Shown: positions 42,501 to 53,808 of the stretch, piece by piece
How the letters are laid out: each line of letters opens with the position of its first letter
Numbering within the stretch: position 1 is the stretch's first letter
NCBI RefSeq assembly: GCF_030685535.1
Contig: NZ_CP131601.1
Location: 372,001 to 436,000, forward strand
From: Photobacterium leiognathi
Lineage (GTDB): Bacteria; Pseudomonadota; Gammaproteobacteria; Enterobacterales; Vibrionaceae
Reading direction: 5' to 3'
Length of the DNA: 64,000 nt
Translations under genes and position numbers: made by a program
Notes under the pieces: model-generated
What the model was told of the DNA's origin: nothing
The model's database searches: none
The model's input: the letters and a program-made list of their open reading frames with translations, nothing else

Positions 42501-45167
42501 ATGTCTGAAGTCATGAAAAATGACGTGGATGTACTGGAAACTCAAGATTGGCTAGAAGCGCTTGAATCAGTCGTTCGTGAAGAAGGTGTAGAACGCGCAC
42601 AGTTCTTACTTGAAACAGTGTTAGAAAAAGCTCGTTTAGATGGTGTTGATATGCCAACTGGCATCACAACGAACTACATCAACACTATTCCAGCAGCACA
42701 AGAACCAGCATACCCAGGTGATGTAACATTAGAGCGTCGTATCCGTTCTATCATCCGTTGGAACGCAATCATGATCGTTCTACGTGCTTCTAAGAAAGAT
42801 TTAGACCTAGGTGACTACATGGCTTCTTACCAGTCTGCATCTGCTTTCTACGAAGTATGTTTCAACCACTTCTTCCGTGCGCCTAACGACGTTGATGGCG
42901 GCGACTTAGTGTACTACCAAGGTCACATCTCTCCAGGGATTTACTCTCGTGCGTTTGTTGAAGGTCGTCTAACTGAAGAGCAGCTAGATAACTTCCGTCA
43001 AGAAGTTGATGGTAAAGGTATTCCTTCATACCCACACCCTAAACTAATGCCTGAATTCTGGCAGTTCCCTACTGTATCTATGGGTCTAGGTCCAATTTCT
43101 GCTATCTACCAAGCTCGTTTCCTTAAGTACCTTGAAGGCCGTGGTCTTAAAGACACTTCTGCTCAGCGTGTATACGCGTTCTTGGGCGATGGTGAGATGG
43201 ATGAGCCAGAATCACGTGGTGCTATTTCTTTCGCTGCGCGTGAGAAACTAGACAACCTATGTTTCCTAATTAACTGTAACCTACAGCGTCTAGACGGCCC
43301 AGTAATGGGTAACGGCAAGATCATTCAAGAGCTTGAAGGTCTATTTAAAGGTGCTGGTTGGAACGTTGTTAAGGTTATCTGGGGCAACAACTGGGATGCA
43401 CTATTAGCGAAAGATACGTCTGGTAAGCTTCTACAGCTTATGAACGAGACTATCGATGGTGACTACCAAACATTCAAATCTAAAGATGGTGCATACGTAC
43501 GTGAGCACTTCTTTGGTAAGTATCCTGAAACAGCTGCACTTGTTTCTGACATGACTGATGAGCAAATCTTCGAATTGAAGCGTGGTGGTCACGATTCTTC
43601 GAAACTATTTGCTGCATTTAACAATGCAAAAGAAACAAGCGGTAAGCCAACTGTGATCCTAGCTAAGACTGTTAAAGGTTACGGCATGGGTGAAGCAGCT
43701 GAAGGTAAGAACATCGCTCACGGTGTTAAGAAGATGGACATGACTCACGTTCAATACCTACGTGATCGTCTAGGTCTACAAGATCTAATTTCTGACGAAG
43801 AAATTAAGTCTCTGCCTTACCTAAAACTAGAAGAAGGCTCTGCTGAGTTTAACTACCTACACGCTCGTCGTGATGCGCTACACGGTTACACACCTAAGCG
43901 TAATCCTAAGTTTACTCAAGAATTCCAAGTGCCTGAGCTTGAAGCATTTGCGCCACTACTTACTGAGCAGAAGCGTGAAATCTCAACGACTATGGCTTAC
44001 GTTCGTGCGCTAAACATTCTTCTTAAAGATAAAGCGATCGGTAAGAATATCGTTCCAATTATCTGTGACGAAGCACGTACATTCGGTATGGAAGGTCTGT
44101 TCCGTCAGGTTGGTATCTACAACCCTGAAGGTCAAACTTACACGCCAGAAGATAAAGGCATCGTTTCTTTCTACAAAGAAGCGACATCTGGTCAGGTACT
44201 GCAAGAAGGTATCAACGAACTAGGTTCAATGGCATCTTGGGTTGCTGCTGCAACATCTTACAGCACCAACGATCTACCAATGATCCCATTCTACATCTAC
44301 TACTCAATGTTCGGTTTCCAACGTATTGGTGACATGGCATGGCTAGCAGGTGACCAACAAGCACGTGGTTTCCTATTAGGTGCTACTGCAGGTCGTACAA
44401 CACTAAACGGTGAAGGTCTACAGCATGAAGATGGTCACAGCCACATTCTTGCAAACACTGTTCCTAACTGTGTTTCTTACGACCCAACATTCGCTTACGA
44501 GCTAGCAGTAATCATGCAAGATGGTATCCGCCGTATGTACGGTGAGAACCAAGAAAACATTTACTACTACCTAACAGTGATGAACGAAAACTACGCAATG
44601 CCAGCAATGCCAGAAGGCGCTGAAGAAGGCATTCGTAAGGGTATTTACAAGCTTGAGTCTCACGCTGGTGATAAAGCTAAAGTTCAGCTAATGAGCTCTG
44701 GTACTATCATGAACGAAGTACGTAAAGCGGCAGAGATCCTAAGCGCAGAGTACGGTGTAGCGTCTGATGTTTACTCTGTAACATCATTCAACGAACTAAC
44801 TCGTGATGGTCAAGATTGTGAGCGTTACAACATGCTTCACCCAACTGCAGAGAAGAAGGTTCCTTACCTAACAACTGCTATGGGTTCTGAGCCAGCAATC
44901 GCTGCAACTGACTACATGAAGAACTACGCTGAGCAAGTACGTGCATTCATGCCATCAGAATCTTTCAAGGTTCTTGGTACTGACGGTTTCGGTCGTTCTG
45001 ACAGCCGTGCAAACCTACGTCGTCACTTCGAAGTGAACGCAGGTTACGTAGTTGTAGCTGCACTTTCTGAACTAGCTAAACGTGGCGATATCGATAGCTC
45101 TGTAGTTGTAGACGCAATTGCTAAGTTCGACATCGACGCTGACAAGATCAACCCGCTATACGCATAA
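42501..45167 (+). CDS. aceE: Pyruvate dehydrogenase E1 component AceE
   Basis: AceE is the homodimeric ThDP-dependent E1 that decarboxylates pyruvate and acetylates the lipoyl groups of E2. The protein has 888 residues, close to the 887 of E. coli. The ThDP-binding motif runs from [10 protein letters not shown] to [12 protein letters not shown] (about 230-271), and the substrate-side histidines in HEDGHSHIL are visible. Codon use is highly biased, as expected of an abundant enzyme. Confidence 0.98.
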   Translation: MSEVMKNDVDVLETQDWLEALESVVREEGVERAQFLLETVLEKARLDGVDMPTGITTNYINTIPAAQEPAYPGDVTLERRIRSIIRWNAIMIVLRASKKDLDLGDYMASYQSASAFYEVCFNHFFRAPNDVDGGDLVYYQGHISPGIYSRAFVEGRLTEEQLDNFRQEVDGKGIPSYPHPKLMPEFWQFPTVSMGLGPISAIYQARFLKYLEGRGLKDTSAQRVYAFLGDGEMDEPESRGAISFAAREKLDNLCFLINCNLQRLDGPVMGNGKIIQELEGLFKGAGWNVVKVIWGNNWDALLAKDTSGKLLQLMNETIDGDYQTFKSKDGAYVREHFFGKYPETAALVSDMTDEQIFELKRGGHDSSKLFAAFNNAKETSGKPTVILAKTVKGYGMGEAAEGKNIAHGVKKMDMTHVQYLRDRLGLQDLISDEEIKSLPYLKLEEGSAEFNYLHARRDALHGYTPKRNPKFTQEFQVPELEAFAPLLTEQKREISTTMAYVRALNILLKDKAIGKNIVPIICDEARTFGMEGLFRQVGIYNPEGQTYTPEDKGIVSFYKEATSGQVLQEGINELGSMASWVAAATSYSTNDLPMIPFYIYYSMFGFQRIGDMAWLAGDQQARGFLLGATAGRTTLNGEGLQHEDGHSHILANTVPNCVSYDPTFAYELAVIMQDGIRRMYGENQENIYYYLTVMNENYAMPAMPEGAEEGIRKGIYKLESHAGDKAKVQLMSSGTIMNEVRKAAEILSAEYGVASDVYSVTSFNELTRDGQDCERYNMLHPTAEKKVPYLTTAMGSEPAIAATDYMKNYAEQVRAFMPSESFKVLGTDGFGRSDSRANLRRHFEVNAGYVVVAALSELAKRGDIDSSVVVDAIAKFDIDADKINPLYA

Positions 45168-45181
45168 GAGGCAAATTAAAA

Positions 45182-47068
45182 ATGGCAATCGAAATTAATG
45201 TACCAGACATCGGTGCGGATGAGGTTGAAGTAACTGAGATCCTTGTTAGCGTTGGCGACAAGGTTGAAGAAGAGCAATCACTGATCACTGTTGAAGGCGA
45301 TAAAGCTTCAATGGAAGTTCCTGCTTCTCAAGCGGGTATCGTTAAAGAAATCAAAGTTGCTGAAGGCGACACGGTTTCTACTGGTTCTCTAATCATGATT
45401 TTCGAAGCCGAGGGTGCAGCTGACGCTGCACCTGCTCCTGCGGCTGAAGCAGCGCCTGCTGCTCCAGCTCCAGCAGCAGCGGCTGAACTGAAAGAAGTTC
45501 ACGTTCCAGATATCGGTGGTGATGAAGTTGAATGTACTGAAATCATGGTATCTGTTGGCGATACAGTAGAAGAAGAGCAATCTCTAATTACTGTTGAAGG
45601 TGACAAGGCTTCTATGGAAGTACCTGCACCGTTCGCTGGTACAGTTAAAGAAATCAAAATCGCAGAAGGCGACAAGGTTTCTACTGGCTCTCTAATCATG
45701 GTATTTGAAGTGGCGGGCTCTGCACCTGCAGCAGCACCTGTAGCTCAAGCGGCTGCGCCTGCTCCAGCAGCACCTGCGGCATCTGCAGCGAAAGAAGTTA
45801 ACGTTCCAGATATCGGTGGCGACGAAGTAGAAGTTACTGAAATCATGGTCGCTGTTGGCGATACAGTGGAAGAAGAGCAATCGCTAATCACTGTTGAAGG
45901 TGACAAGGCTTCTATGGAAGTACCTGCACCATTCGCTGGTACAGTAAAAGAAATCAAGATCGCAGAAGGCGACAAGGTTTCTACTGGCTCACTAATCATG
46001 GTATTTGAAGTGGCTGGTGCAGTACCTGCAGCGGCTCCTGTAGCTCAAGCGGCAGCGCCTGCTCCTGCAGCAGCACCTGCGGCGGCTCCAGCAAAAGCTG
46101 AAGCACCTGCAGCAGCAGGTGAATTCGTTGAAAACAACGAATACGCACACGCATCACCAGTTGTTCGCCGTCTAGCACGTGAGTTCGGTGTTAACCTTGC
46201 GAAAGTTAAAGGTACTGGCCGTAAGAACCGCGTTCTTAAAGAAGACGTTCAAAACTTCGTTAAAGATGCACTTAAGCGTCTTGAGTCTGGTGCTGGTGTA
46301 TCAGGTAAAGGCGATGGCGCAGCGCTTGGTCTACTACCTTGGCCGAAAGTTGATTTCAGCAAGTTTGGTGAGACTGAAGTTAAGCCACTGTCTCGCATTA
46401 AGAAGATCTCTGGTGCAAACCTACACCGTAACTGGGTAATGATCCCTCACGTTACACAGTGGGATAACGCAGATATCACTGCGCTTGAAGCATTCCGTAA
46501 AGAGCAAAACGCGATTGAAGCGAAGAAAGACTCTGGCATGAAGATCACACCACTTGTGTTCATCATGAAAGCGGCTGCTAAAGCACTTGAAGCATTCCCT
46601 TCATTCAACTCTTCTCTATCTGACGATGGTGAGAGCTTGATCCTGAAGAAATACGTGAACATCGGTATCGCAGTAGATACGCCAAACGGTCTAGTTGTTC
46701 CTGTATTTAAAGATGTGAACAAGAAAGGTATCTACGAGCTATCTGAAGAGCTAATGGCTGTTTCTAAGAAAGCACGTGCTGGTAAGCTAACTGCATCTGA
46801 CATGCAAGGTGGCTGTTTTACTATCTCTAGCCTTGGTGGCTTAGGTGGTACTGCATTCACACCAATCGTGAACGCACCAGAAGTAGGTATCCTAGGTGTA
46901 TCTAAGTCTGAAATGAAACCTGTATGGAACGGTAAAGAGTTTGAACCGCGTCTACAGCTTCCACTATCACTATCATACGATCACCGTGTGATTGATGGTG
47001 CTGAAGGTGCACGCTTCATCACTTACCTAAACGGTTGTCTATCTGACATTCGCCGTTTAGTACTATAA
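45182..47068 (+). CDS. aceF: Pyruvate dehydrogenase E2 (dihydrolipoyl acetyltransferase) AceF
   Basis: AceF forms the cubic core of the complex and transfers acetyl to CoA. The protein has 628 residues. Three N-terminal lipoyl domains carry the [11 protein letters not shown] motif with lipoyl lysines at K41, K142 and K242, linked by long Ala/Pro-rich hinges. A peripheral subunit-binding domain (about 320-357, beginning [14 protein letters not shown]) follows, and then the acyltransferase domain with the catalytic DHRVIDG near the C-terminus. The second and third lipoyl repeats are offset by exactly 300 bp and are nearly identical in DNA. Confidence 0.98.
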   Translation: MAIEINVPDIGADEVEVTEILVSVGDKVEEEQSLITVEGDKASMEVPASQAGIVKEIKVAEGDTVSTGSLIMIFEAEGAADAAPAPAAEAAPAAPAPAAAAELKEVHVPDIGGDEVECTEIMVSVGDTVEEEQSLITVEGDKASMEVPAPFAGTVKEIKIAEGDKVSTGSLIMVFEVAGSAPAAAPVAQAAAPAPAAPAASAAKEVNVPDIGGDEVEVTEIMVAVGDTVEEEQSLITVEGDKASMEVPAPFAGTVKEIKIAEGDKVSTGSLIMVFEVAGAVPAAAPVAQAAAPAPAAAPAAAPAKAEAPAAAGEFVENNEYAHASPVVRRLAREFGVNLAKVKGTGRKNRVLKEDVQNFVKDALKRLESGAGVSGKGDGAALGLLPWPKVDFSKFGETEVKPLSRIKKISGANLHRNWVMIPHVTQWDNADITALEAFRKEQNAIEAKKDSGMKITPLVFIMKAAAKALEAFPSFNSSLSDDGESLILKKYVNIGIAVDTPNGLVVPVFKDVNKKGIYELSEELMAVSKKARAGKLTASDMQGGCFTISSLGGLGGTAFTPIVNAPEVGILGVSKSEMKPVWNGKEFEPRLQLPLSLSYDHRVIDGAEGARFITYLNGCLSDIRRLVL

Positions 47069-47079
47069 GGTTTCACATC

Positions 47080-47121
47080 CACAACGCCATGCCTACAATG
47101 CGTAGGCATGGAATTGTTGTG
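47080..47121 (+). other. Long intercistronic hairpin between aceF and lpdA
   Basis: A perfect 10-bp stem CCATGCCTAC/GTAGGCATGG (47087-47096 and 47102-47111) with a 5-nt loop is flanked by a second pairing CACAAC/GTTGTG. No T-run follows, so it is not a normal terminator. It may stabilise or mark processing of the aceEF mRNA. The remaining aceF-lpdA gap to 47263 probably holds a separate lpdA promoter. Confidence 0.6.
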
Positions 47122-47263
47122 TAGCTCACAGGCTGCGGTAATTTATTTTTCACCTTGTTAACAGGTCTGTAAACTTGTTATTCATCTGAAAGATAAACGT
47201 ATATAAATACGTAAAAGTTACCTGATAGCTTGTTAGGGATATAAGACTTACAACGAGGTCATA

Positions 47264-48694
47264 ATGAGTAAAGAAATTAAAGCCCAGGTAGTGGTGTTGG
47301 GTTCAGGCCCTGCGGGTTACTCTGCTGCATTCCGTTGCGCTGACTTAGGTCTAGATACGGTTCTAATTGAAAAATTCAACACACTAGGTGGTGTATGTCT
47401 TAACGTGGGTTGTATCCCATCGAAAGCACTACTTCACGTAGCAAAAGTTATCGAAGAAGCAAAAGCAATGGCTGAGCACGGCGTTGTTTTTGGCGAACCA
47501 CAAACTGACATCAACAAGATCCGTCTGTGGAAAGATAAGGTAATTACTCAGCTAACTGGCGGTCTTGGCGGTATGGCTAAGATGCGTAAAGTTAACGTTG
47601 TTAACGGTTACGGTAAATTTACTGGTCCTAACACGATTGTTGTTGAAGGCGCTGACGGTCAAACGACTGTTAACTTCGATAACGCTATCGTAGCTGCGGG
47701 TTCTCGCCCAATTGAACTTCCGTTCATTCCTCATCACGACCCACGTATTTGGGATTCAACTGATGCGCTTGAGCTAAAAGAAGTACCTGAGAAACTGCTT
47801 GTAATGGGCGGTGGTATCATCGGTCTTGAAATGGGTACGGTTTACCATGCACTAGGTTCTCAAATCGACGTTGTTGAAATGTTCGATCAAGTGATCCCTG
47901 CTGCCGATAAAGATATCGTTAAAGTATTTACTAAGCGTATCGAGAAGAAATTCAACCTGATGCTTGAAACTAAAGTAACAGCAGTTGAAGCAAAAGAAGA
48001 CGGTATCTACGTAACAATGGAAGGCAAGAAAGCACCTGCTGAGCCTGTACGTTACGATGCTGTTCTTGTTGCTATCGGTCGTGTACCAAATGGTAAACTG
48101 ATTGACGCTGAAAAAGCGGGTATCAATGTTGACGAGCGTGGCTTCATCAATGTTGATAAGCAAATGCGCACCAATGTTTCTCACATCCACGCTATCGGTG
48201 ATATCGTAGGTCAACCTATGCTTGCTCACAAAGGTGTGCATGAAGGTCACGTGGCAGCTGAAGTTATTTCTGGTAAGAAGCACTACTTCGATCCTAAAGT
48301 TATTCCTTCAATTGCTTACACTGAGCCAGAAGTTGCTTGGGTTGGTAAGACTGAAAAAGAAGCGAAAGCAGAAGGTATCAACTACGAAGTTGCGACTTTC
48401 CCATGGGCTGCATCAGGTCGTGCAATCGCATCTGACTGTGCTGACGGTATGACGAAGATGATCTTCGACAAAGACACTCACCGTGTGATCGGTGGTGCAA
48501 TCGTAGGTACTAACGGTGGTGAACTACTAGGTGAAATCGGTCTAGCGATCGAGATGGGTTGTGATGCTGAAGATATCGCATTAACTATCCACGCTCACCC
48601 AACACTACACGAATCTGTTGGTCTTGCAGCTGAAGTATTTGAAGGTTCTATCACTGACCTTCCAAATGCAAAAGCAGTTAAGCGTAAGAAGTAA
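47264..48694 (+). CDS. lpdA: Dihydrolipoyl dehydrogenase (E3) LpdA
   Basis: LpdA is the FAD-dependent E3 that reoxidises the lipoyl groups of pyruvate and 2-oxoglutarate dehydrogenases. The protein has 476 residues. The FAD motif GSGPAGYSAAFR is at about 13-24, the redox disulfide is in GGVCLNVGCIP, the NAD site is MGGGIIGLEMG, and the C-terminal active-site HAHPTLHE is present. A 195-nt gap separates it from aceF, so it is likely expressed both from the operon and from its own promoter. Confidence 0.97.
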   Translation: MSKEIKAQVVVLGSGPAGYSAAFRCADLGLDTVLIEKFNTLGGVCLNVGCIPSKALLHVAKVIEEAKAMAEHGVVFGEPQTDINKIRLWKDKVITQLTGGLGGMAKMRKVNVVNGYGKFTGPNTIVVEGADGQTTVNFDNAIVAAGSRPIELPFIPHHDPRIWDSTDALELKEVPEKLLVMGGGIIGLEMGTVYHALGSQIDVVEMFDQVIPAADKDIVKVFTKRIEKKFNLMLETKVTAVEAKEDGIYVTMEGKKAPAEPVRYDAVLVAIGRVPNGKLIDAEKAGINVDERGFINVDKQMRTNVSHIHAIGDIVGQPMLAHKGVHEGHVAAEVISGKKHYFDPKVIPSIAYTEPEVAWVGKTEKEAKAEGINYEVATFPWAASGRAIASDCADGMTKMIFDKDTHRVIGGAIVGTNGGELLGEIGLAIEMGCDAEDIALTIHAHPTLHESVGLAAEVFEGSITDLPNAKAVKRKK

Positions 48695-48713
48695 TTACTA
48701 CTTTTTATGACAA

Positions 48714-48741
48714 TAAAAAAAGCGCCTTAGGGCGCTTTTTT
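48714..48741. terminator. Bidirectional terminator after lpdA
   Basis: AAAAAAAGCGCC/GGCGCTTTTTT with loop TTAG is flanked by A- and T-runs. It separates lpdA from the convergent chemoreceptor gene. Confidence 0.9.
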
Positions 48742-48765
48742 GTTATCTGAAGTTTGTGTTCGCTA

Positions 48766-50685
48766 TTACAATTTAAACGTACTCACCATATGATCCAGAC
48801 GTTGCGATAGCTGGCGCAATGCTTGGCTTGAATCAGCCAGTTGTGCGGCGGTATCTGCGGTCATTTGGGTTGTTTCGTTGATCTCTTCAATATTACAGTT
48901 TATATCTTGTACTACAGTTGATTGCTCTTCTGTCGCAGTAGCTACTTGGGTATTCATATCAGCAATTAAGCTAATGCGCTCAGAAATCGCAACTAAGGCG
49001 GTAGATGCTTGATCTGATGCTGAGACACCATCTTCTGATAGCTGACGACTTTGCTCCATCGCTGTCACTGCATTAGAGGCTTCTTGTTGAAGTCGATTGA
49101 TCATTGCTTGGATTTCATCGGTTGAATCAGCAGTTCGGCTAGCAAGACTTCGTACTTCATCGGCAACCACTGCAAACCCACGACCTTGTTCACCTGCACG
49201 TGCCGCTTCAATGGCAGCATTTAACGCAAGTAAATTGGTTTGCTCTGAGATCCCTCGGATCACATCTAAAATGCTGCCAATTGATTGAGTATTGCTTGCC
49301 AGTGAATCAATCACTTCACTGACTTGGCTAATATCAGAGGATAATTGATTAATGGTGTTGCGAGCTTGTCCAACGACGGTTTGACCATCATGGGTTTGTT
49401 GCTCAGCTTGTTGGGTAGATTCAGCAGCTAGGGCGGCATTGCTGGCAATTTCATTGACTGTTGCACCCATTTCATTAATCGCGGTTACAACTTGCAGGGT
49501 TCTGTCACGCTGACTATGGCTGTTATCTAACGTCATTTGCGCTTGATGAGCGACAGATTCTGCCGCTTGGCGTAGCGAATTACCTGTTTCGGCGACTTCT
49601 GTTACCGAGTGGTGGATCTTACCGATAAAGCCATTAAAACCTGCTGATAACTGTGCAAGTTCATCATTACCTTCCACCGTTAAGCGGTGGCGTAAATCGC
49701 CATCACCTTCGCCTAAGTCTTTAAACATTTCTGCTAGTCTTTGGATCGGGCGAGTAATACTGCTAGCCAGGAATATGGCAATTACAATGAAAATCGCAGC
49801 AATCACACAGGTAAGAATAATGACTTGGTTACGAATATGAGCAAGTGCAGCATAGGCCTCTTTTTTCGGCAGCTCACCAATGACGTACCAATCCATGGCT
49901 GGAATATAACTAGATGCTAAGAACACTTCTTCGTTGTTATTTAGGGTTTCTACCACACTGAAACTTTGCTTGTTTAACAATTTAGATGCGATATTAGAGT
50001 CAAATAGTGTAGTGATTGAATTGTTATTTAGCATCATGTTGCTATTGCGGTGAATTTTCACTGTACCGCGACCATCAACTAAATAAACAAAACCCGTCTC
50101 TTCAATTTTGAATTGGCTAATAAAGCTTGCCATGTCATTGAGTGATTTTGATAAGCCAGCAAGGGTGTCACCGTGGGTTTGTTGGTAATTAACAAACAGT
50201 TTCACTTCGCCATTATTTTCTCTAAAAATGCTTAGTGTGCGTGCTTGGTTACTCTTAATCGCACTATAAAACCATGGGTCTTGCTGCGGTGTTAGTTGGC
50301 GTAAGAAACCATTTTGATTCCAGTAATCACCATTATTACGGTTAGCGATAGACACATCTAACAGGTGATATTGGCTTTGAATATTCTGTAATTCTTTAAT
50401 CAAGCGCGTTTTATCGGTTGGTGCTTTATCGCTTAATACGCTTTCGATGACATAACTATTATTTGCCAGTTGCTCTGCCGCAGATTGGATCTGTGTAACT
50501 TCTTTTTCAACATTGTTTCGGATTTGATGCAAGATCGCTGGGAGTTCTAGATCTAAGATACGAGTGGAAATGGCATCACGAACCTTACTTTGGCTGATCA
50601 CACTGACTAAAGAAGTTGAGGCCAAAACAGCAAGGGTAATTGCGAGTATCAGTTTGGTTTTGATACTTAAATGTTTGTAGTTCAT
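48766..50685 (-). CDS. Methyl-accepting chemotaxis protein with periplasmic Cache-type sensor
   Basis: This transmembrane chemoreceptor has about 639 residues. The first membrane helix (about 10-30, [16 protein letters not shown]) is followed by a periplasmic double-Cache-like domain (about 35-270, containing [22 protein letters not shown] and a downstream KKEAY). A second helix (about 281-303), a HAMP region with [20 protein letters not shown], and a signalling domain with the hairpin tip [20 protein letters not shown] follow. The ligand is unknown. I chose the ATG at 50685 ([14 protein letters not shown]). A GTG at 50766 would add 27 poorly supported residues, and neither start has a good ribosome-binding site. 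Confidence 0.88.
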   Translation of the reverse strand: MNYKHLSIKTKLILAITLAVLASTSLVSVISQSKVRDAISTRILDLELPAILHQIRNNVEKEVTQIQSAAEQLANNSYVIESVLSDKAPTDKTRLIKELQNIQSQYHLLDVSIANRNNGDYWNQNGFLRQLTPQQDPWFYSAIKSNQARTLSIFRENNGEVKLFVNYQQTHGDTLAGLSKSLNDMASFISQFKIEETGFVYLVDGRGTVKIHRNSNMMLNNNSITTLFDSNIASKLLNKQSFSVVETLNNNEEVFLASSYIPAMDWYVIGELPKKEAYAALAHIRNQVIILTCVIAAIFIVIAIFLASSITRPIQRLAEMFKDLGEGDGDLRHRLTVEGNDELAQLSAGFNGFIGKIHHSVTEVAETGNSLRQAAESVAHQAQMTLDNSHSQRDRTLQVVTAINEMGATVNEIASNAALAAESTQQAEQQTHDGQTVVGQARNTINQLSSDISQVSEVIDSLASNTQSIGSILDVIRGISEQTNLLALNAAIEAARAGEQGRGFAVVADEVRSLASRTADSTDEIQAMINRLQQEASNAVTAMEQSRQLSEDGVSASDQASTALVAISERISLIADMNTQVATATEEQSTVVQDINCNIEEINETTQMTADTAAQLADSSQALRQLSQRLDHMVSTFKL

Positions 50686-51129
50686 AAAACGACTTATATT
50701 TATGGGTAATGATCTCACCGAAGGAGTAACGGTGATGCCATTTATCGGTGAATGTAAAATACGCACTTATGTATCTGCTTGTATGTTGCAAAACTTTAGT
50801 GATTTTGCTCACTAAAATGGATATTTAATGCAGAATTGGAATAGATACTGAGTGTGAAAGGGAACAGTTTGATGATGTTATTTATCTATTGTTGAGGGTA
50901 ATGAATCGAAGTTATAAACAAGATTCTTTCTAAAATGTGAATGTTGTAAAAAAGCAGTAGTTTTTAACTTAAAGTTAAAAATGGTATGATGTTTACACAG
51001 ATCTGATCTCTACTAAATGGTTTTTGCTCAGAAGGTATTTGGCAAAACAAGATTGATAAGAATCCAGAGATCACTTACTTCCAAGGATGTCTAGCCACTA
51101 GAGCTAGGCCGTAATATGAGGAATATGTC
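50686..51129 (+). promoter_or_regulatory. mcp-acnB intergenic region with palindromic operator at the acnB promoter
   Basis: This gene-free region of 444 nt holds a perfect 21-bp palindrome TTTTTAACTT-A-AAGTTAAAAA at 50961-50981. Just downstream is an extended -10 (TGG TATGAT, 50982-50990), so the palindrome occupies the -35 region of a likely acnB promoter. The start would be near 50997, giving a leader of about 130 nt. The acnB ribosome-binding region GAGGAAT lies at 51118-51124. Confidence 0.55.
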
Positions 51130-53727
51130 GTGCTTGAAGCCTACCGTAAACACGTCGAAGAGCGTGCTGCTGAAGGGGTTGTTGCTAAACCATTGGATGC
51201 TGAACAAGTTGCCGCTCTTGTTGAGTTATTAAAGAACCCGCCAGCAGGCGAAGAAAGTGTTCTACTAGATTTACTAGAAAATCGTATTCCCCCAGGTGTT
51301 GATGAAGCCGCTTATGTAAAAGCTGGTTTCCTTGCTGCTGTTACTAAAGGTGAAGCGCAATCGCCAATCGTTAGTAAAGAAAAAGCGGCTGAGCTACTTG
51401 GTACAATGCAAGGTGGCTACAACATCGAACCATTAATTGCATTGCTTGATGATGGATCACTTGCGCCTATTGCTGTTAAAGCACTCTCTCATACGCTACT
51501 GATGTTTGATGCGTTCTACGATGTAGAAGAAAAAGCAAAAGCTGGAAATGCTTTTGCTCAACAAGTTCTACAATCATGGGCTGATGCTGAGTGGTTCTTA
51601 TCAAAACCAGCACTGGCTGAAAAAATCACGCTAACTGTCTTTAAAGTGACAGGTGAAACCAATACCGATGACTTATCACCTGCACCTGATGCATGGTCTC
51701 GCCCTGATATTCCATTACACGCACTTGCGATGCTGAAGAATGAGCGTGATGGCATCGTGCCGGATCAAGCGGGCTCTGTAGGTCCTATTAAACAAATCGA
51801 AGCGTTAAAAGAAAAAGGTCATCAATTAGTGTACGTGGGTGATGTTGTGGGTACGGGGTCATCTCGTAAGTCTGCAACGAACTCAGTACTTTGGTTTATG
51901 GGTGATGATATCCCTTATGTACCGAACAAGCGTGCGGGTGGTTATGTACTAGGTGGTAAGATCGCACCTATCTTCTTCAATACCATGGAAGATGCTGGCG
52001 CACTACCAATTGAGGTGGATGTAACGAAACTGGCAATGGGTGATGTGATTGATGTGTACCCATTTAAAGGCGAAGTACGTCGTCACGATAGCGATGAGCT
52101 TGTATCTACCTTTGAGCTAAAAACCGATGTGCTGATTGATGAAGTACGTGCAGGTGGTCGTATTCCATTGATCATCGGCCGTGGTTTGACTGATCGTGCG
52201 CGTCAATCATTAGGTTTACCTTCATCTGAAATCTTCCGTCGCCCAGTGGCAGTAGAAGATAGCGGTAAAGGTTACACACTTGCTCAGAAGATGGTAGGTA
52301 AAGCGTGTGGTGTTGAAGGTGTTCGTCCGGGCACTTACTGTGAGCCTAAAATGACAACGGTTGGCTCGCAAGATACTACTAGCCCTATGACTCGTGATGA
52401 ACTAAAAGACTTAGCGTGTCTTGGTTTCTCAGCGGAACTTACGATGCAGTCGTTCTGTCACACATCGGCTTATCCAAAACCGATTGATGTTAACACTCAC
52501 CATACATTGCCAGATTTCATCATGAACCGTGGTGGTGTCTCACTTCGCCCTGGTGATGGTGTTATTCACTCATGGCTAAACCGTATGCTACTGCCTGATA
52601 CAGTCGGTACAGGTGGTGACTCACATACCCGTTTCCCATTAGGTATTTCATTCCCTGCAGGTTCTGGACTTGTCGCTTTTGCTGCGGCAACAGGTGTTAT
52701 GCCATTAGATATGCCTGAATCTATTCTGGTTCGCTTTAAAGGTGAGATGCAAGAAGGTATTACGCTACGTGATCTGGTTCATGCGATCCCATACTTTGCT
52801 ATTCAGCAAGGTCTACTGACGGTTGAGAAAGCAGGTAAGATCAACGAATTCTCTGGTCGAGTACTTGAGATCGAAGGTGTTGAGCACCTAACGGTTGAGC
52901 AAGCATTTGAGCTATCAGATGCATCGGCAGAGCGAAGTGCGGCAGGTTGTACCGTTAAGCTTTCTGAAGAGTCGATTGCAGAATACTTAAACTCAAACAT
53001 CGTGATGCTGAAGTGGATGATCTCCGAAGGTTATGGCGATCGTCGTACCATTGAGCGTCGTATTACCGCGATGGAAGAGTGGTTAGCTAATCCTGAACTA
53101 ATGACCGCAGATAGCGATGCAGAATATGCTCACGTGATTGAAATTGATTTGGCAGAGATTGATCAGCCAATTCTATGTGCGCCAAATGATCCGGATGATG
53201 CGCGTTTACTGTCTGACGTTCAAGGTACACAAATTGATGAAGTGTTCATCGGTTCATGTATGACAAACATTGGTCACTTCCGTGCAGCAGGTAAACTGCT
53301 TGAGAAATTCGGTGGTCAGCTAGATACGCGTTTATGGGTCGCACCACCAACGAAGATGGATAAAGATCAACTAACAGAAGAAGGTTACTACGGTATCTTC
53401 GGACGTGCTGGTGTTCGTATTGAAACACCGGGATGTTCATTGTGTATGGGTAACCAAGCACGTGTTGCAGATAAAGCGACGGTGATGTCGACATCAACCC
53501 GTAACTTCCCGAACCGTTTAGGTACAGGTGCCAATGTTTACCTATCTTCAGCAGAGCTTGCTGCGGTAGGTGCGATTTTAGGCCGTATTCCAACTAAGGA
53601 AGAATACCTAGAGTACGCGAAGCAAATTGATGCAACAGCGGCGGATACTTACCGTTACTTAAACTTCCATCGTATGGAAGATTACATTAAGAAAGCGGAT
53701 GAAGTTATCATTCAACAGCCAGCTTAG
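51130..53727 (+). CDS. acnB: Aconitate hydratase B AcnB
   Basis: AcnB is the main TCA-cycle aconitase, interconverting citrate and isocitrate, and it can act as an RNA-binding protein when its cluster is lost. The protein has 865 residues, the same as E. coli. The start is a GTG, 8 nt after GAGG. The [4Fe-4S] cysteines lie in [11 protein letters not shown] and [10 protein letters not shown] in the C-terminal half, with active-site segments such as [10 protein letters not shown] and [10 protein letters not shown]. The N-terminal HEAT-like domain typical of AcnB is present. Confidence 0.98.
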   Translation: MLEAYRKHVEERAAEGVVAKPLDAEQVAALVELLKNPPAGEESVLLDLLENRIPPGVDEAAYVKAGFLAAVTKGEAQSPIVSKEKAAELLGTMQGGYNIEPLIALLDDGSLAPIAVKALSHTLLMFDAFYDVEEKAKAGNAFAQQVLQSWADAEWFLSKPALAEKITLTVFKVTGETNTDDLSPAPDAWSRPDIPLHALAMLKNERDGIVPDQAGSVGPIKQIEALKEKGHQLVYVGDVVGTGSSRKSATNSVLWFMGDDIPYVPNKRAGGYVLGGKIAPIFFNTMEDAGALPIEVDVTKLAMGDVIDVYPFKGEVRRHDSDELVSTFELKTDVLIDEVRAGGRIPLIIGRGLTDRARQSLGLPSSEIFRRPVAVEDSGKGYTLAQKMVGKACGVEGVRPGTYCEPKMTTVGSQDTTSPMTRDELKDLACLGFSAELTMQSFCHTSAYPKPIDVNTHHTLPDFIMNRGGVSLRPGDGVIHSWLNRMLLPDTVGTGGDSHTRFPLGISFPAGSGLVAFAAATGVMPLDMPESILVRFKGEMQEGITLRDLVHAIPYFAIQQGLLTVEKAGKINEFSGRVLEIEGVEHLTVEQAFELSDASAERSAAGCTVKLSEESIAEYLNSNIVMLKWMISEGYGDRRTIERRITAMEEWLANPELMTADSDAEYAHVIEIDLAEIDQPILCAPNDPDDARLLSDVQGTQIDEVFIGSCMTNIGHFRAAGKLLEKFGGQLDTRLWVAPPTKMDKDQLTEEGYYGIFGRAGVRIETPGCSLCMGNQARVADKATVMSTSTRNFPNRLGTGANVYLSSAELAAVGAILGRIPTKEEYLEYAKQIDATAADTYRYLNFHRMEDYIKKADEVIIQQPA

Positions 53728-53755
53728 TATTGTATCTAGTTGCTGATTAAATAAT

Positions 53756-53795
53756 AAAAAACGCCTCGACTTATTATAAGTTCGAGGCGTTTTTG
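53756..53795. terminator. Bidirectional terminator between acnB and glycerate kinase
   Basis: A-run, ACGCCTCGA/TCGAGGCGT stem and T-run. The stem can extend by ACTTA/TAAGT with a one-base bulge. Confidence 0.9.
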
Positions 53796-53808
53796 TTTCT
53801 TATTAGTA

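Noticed and set aside
45182..46120. Tandem 300-bp repeats that might be a mobile or satellite repeat
   Set aside because: The repeat unit is exactly one lipoyl domain plus its Ala/Pro linker, normal for AceF.
45389..46178. Several minus-strand open frames inside aceF
   Set aside because: They mirror the repeated, codon-biased lipoyl domains and repeat with the same 300-bp period.
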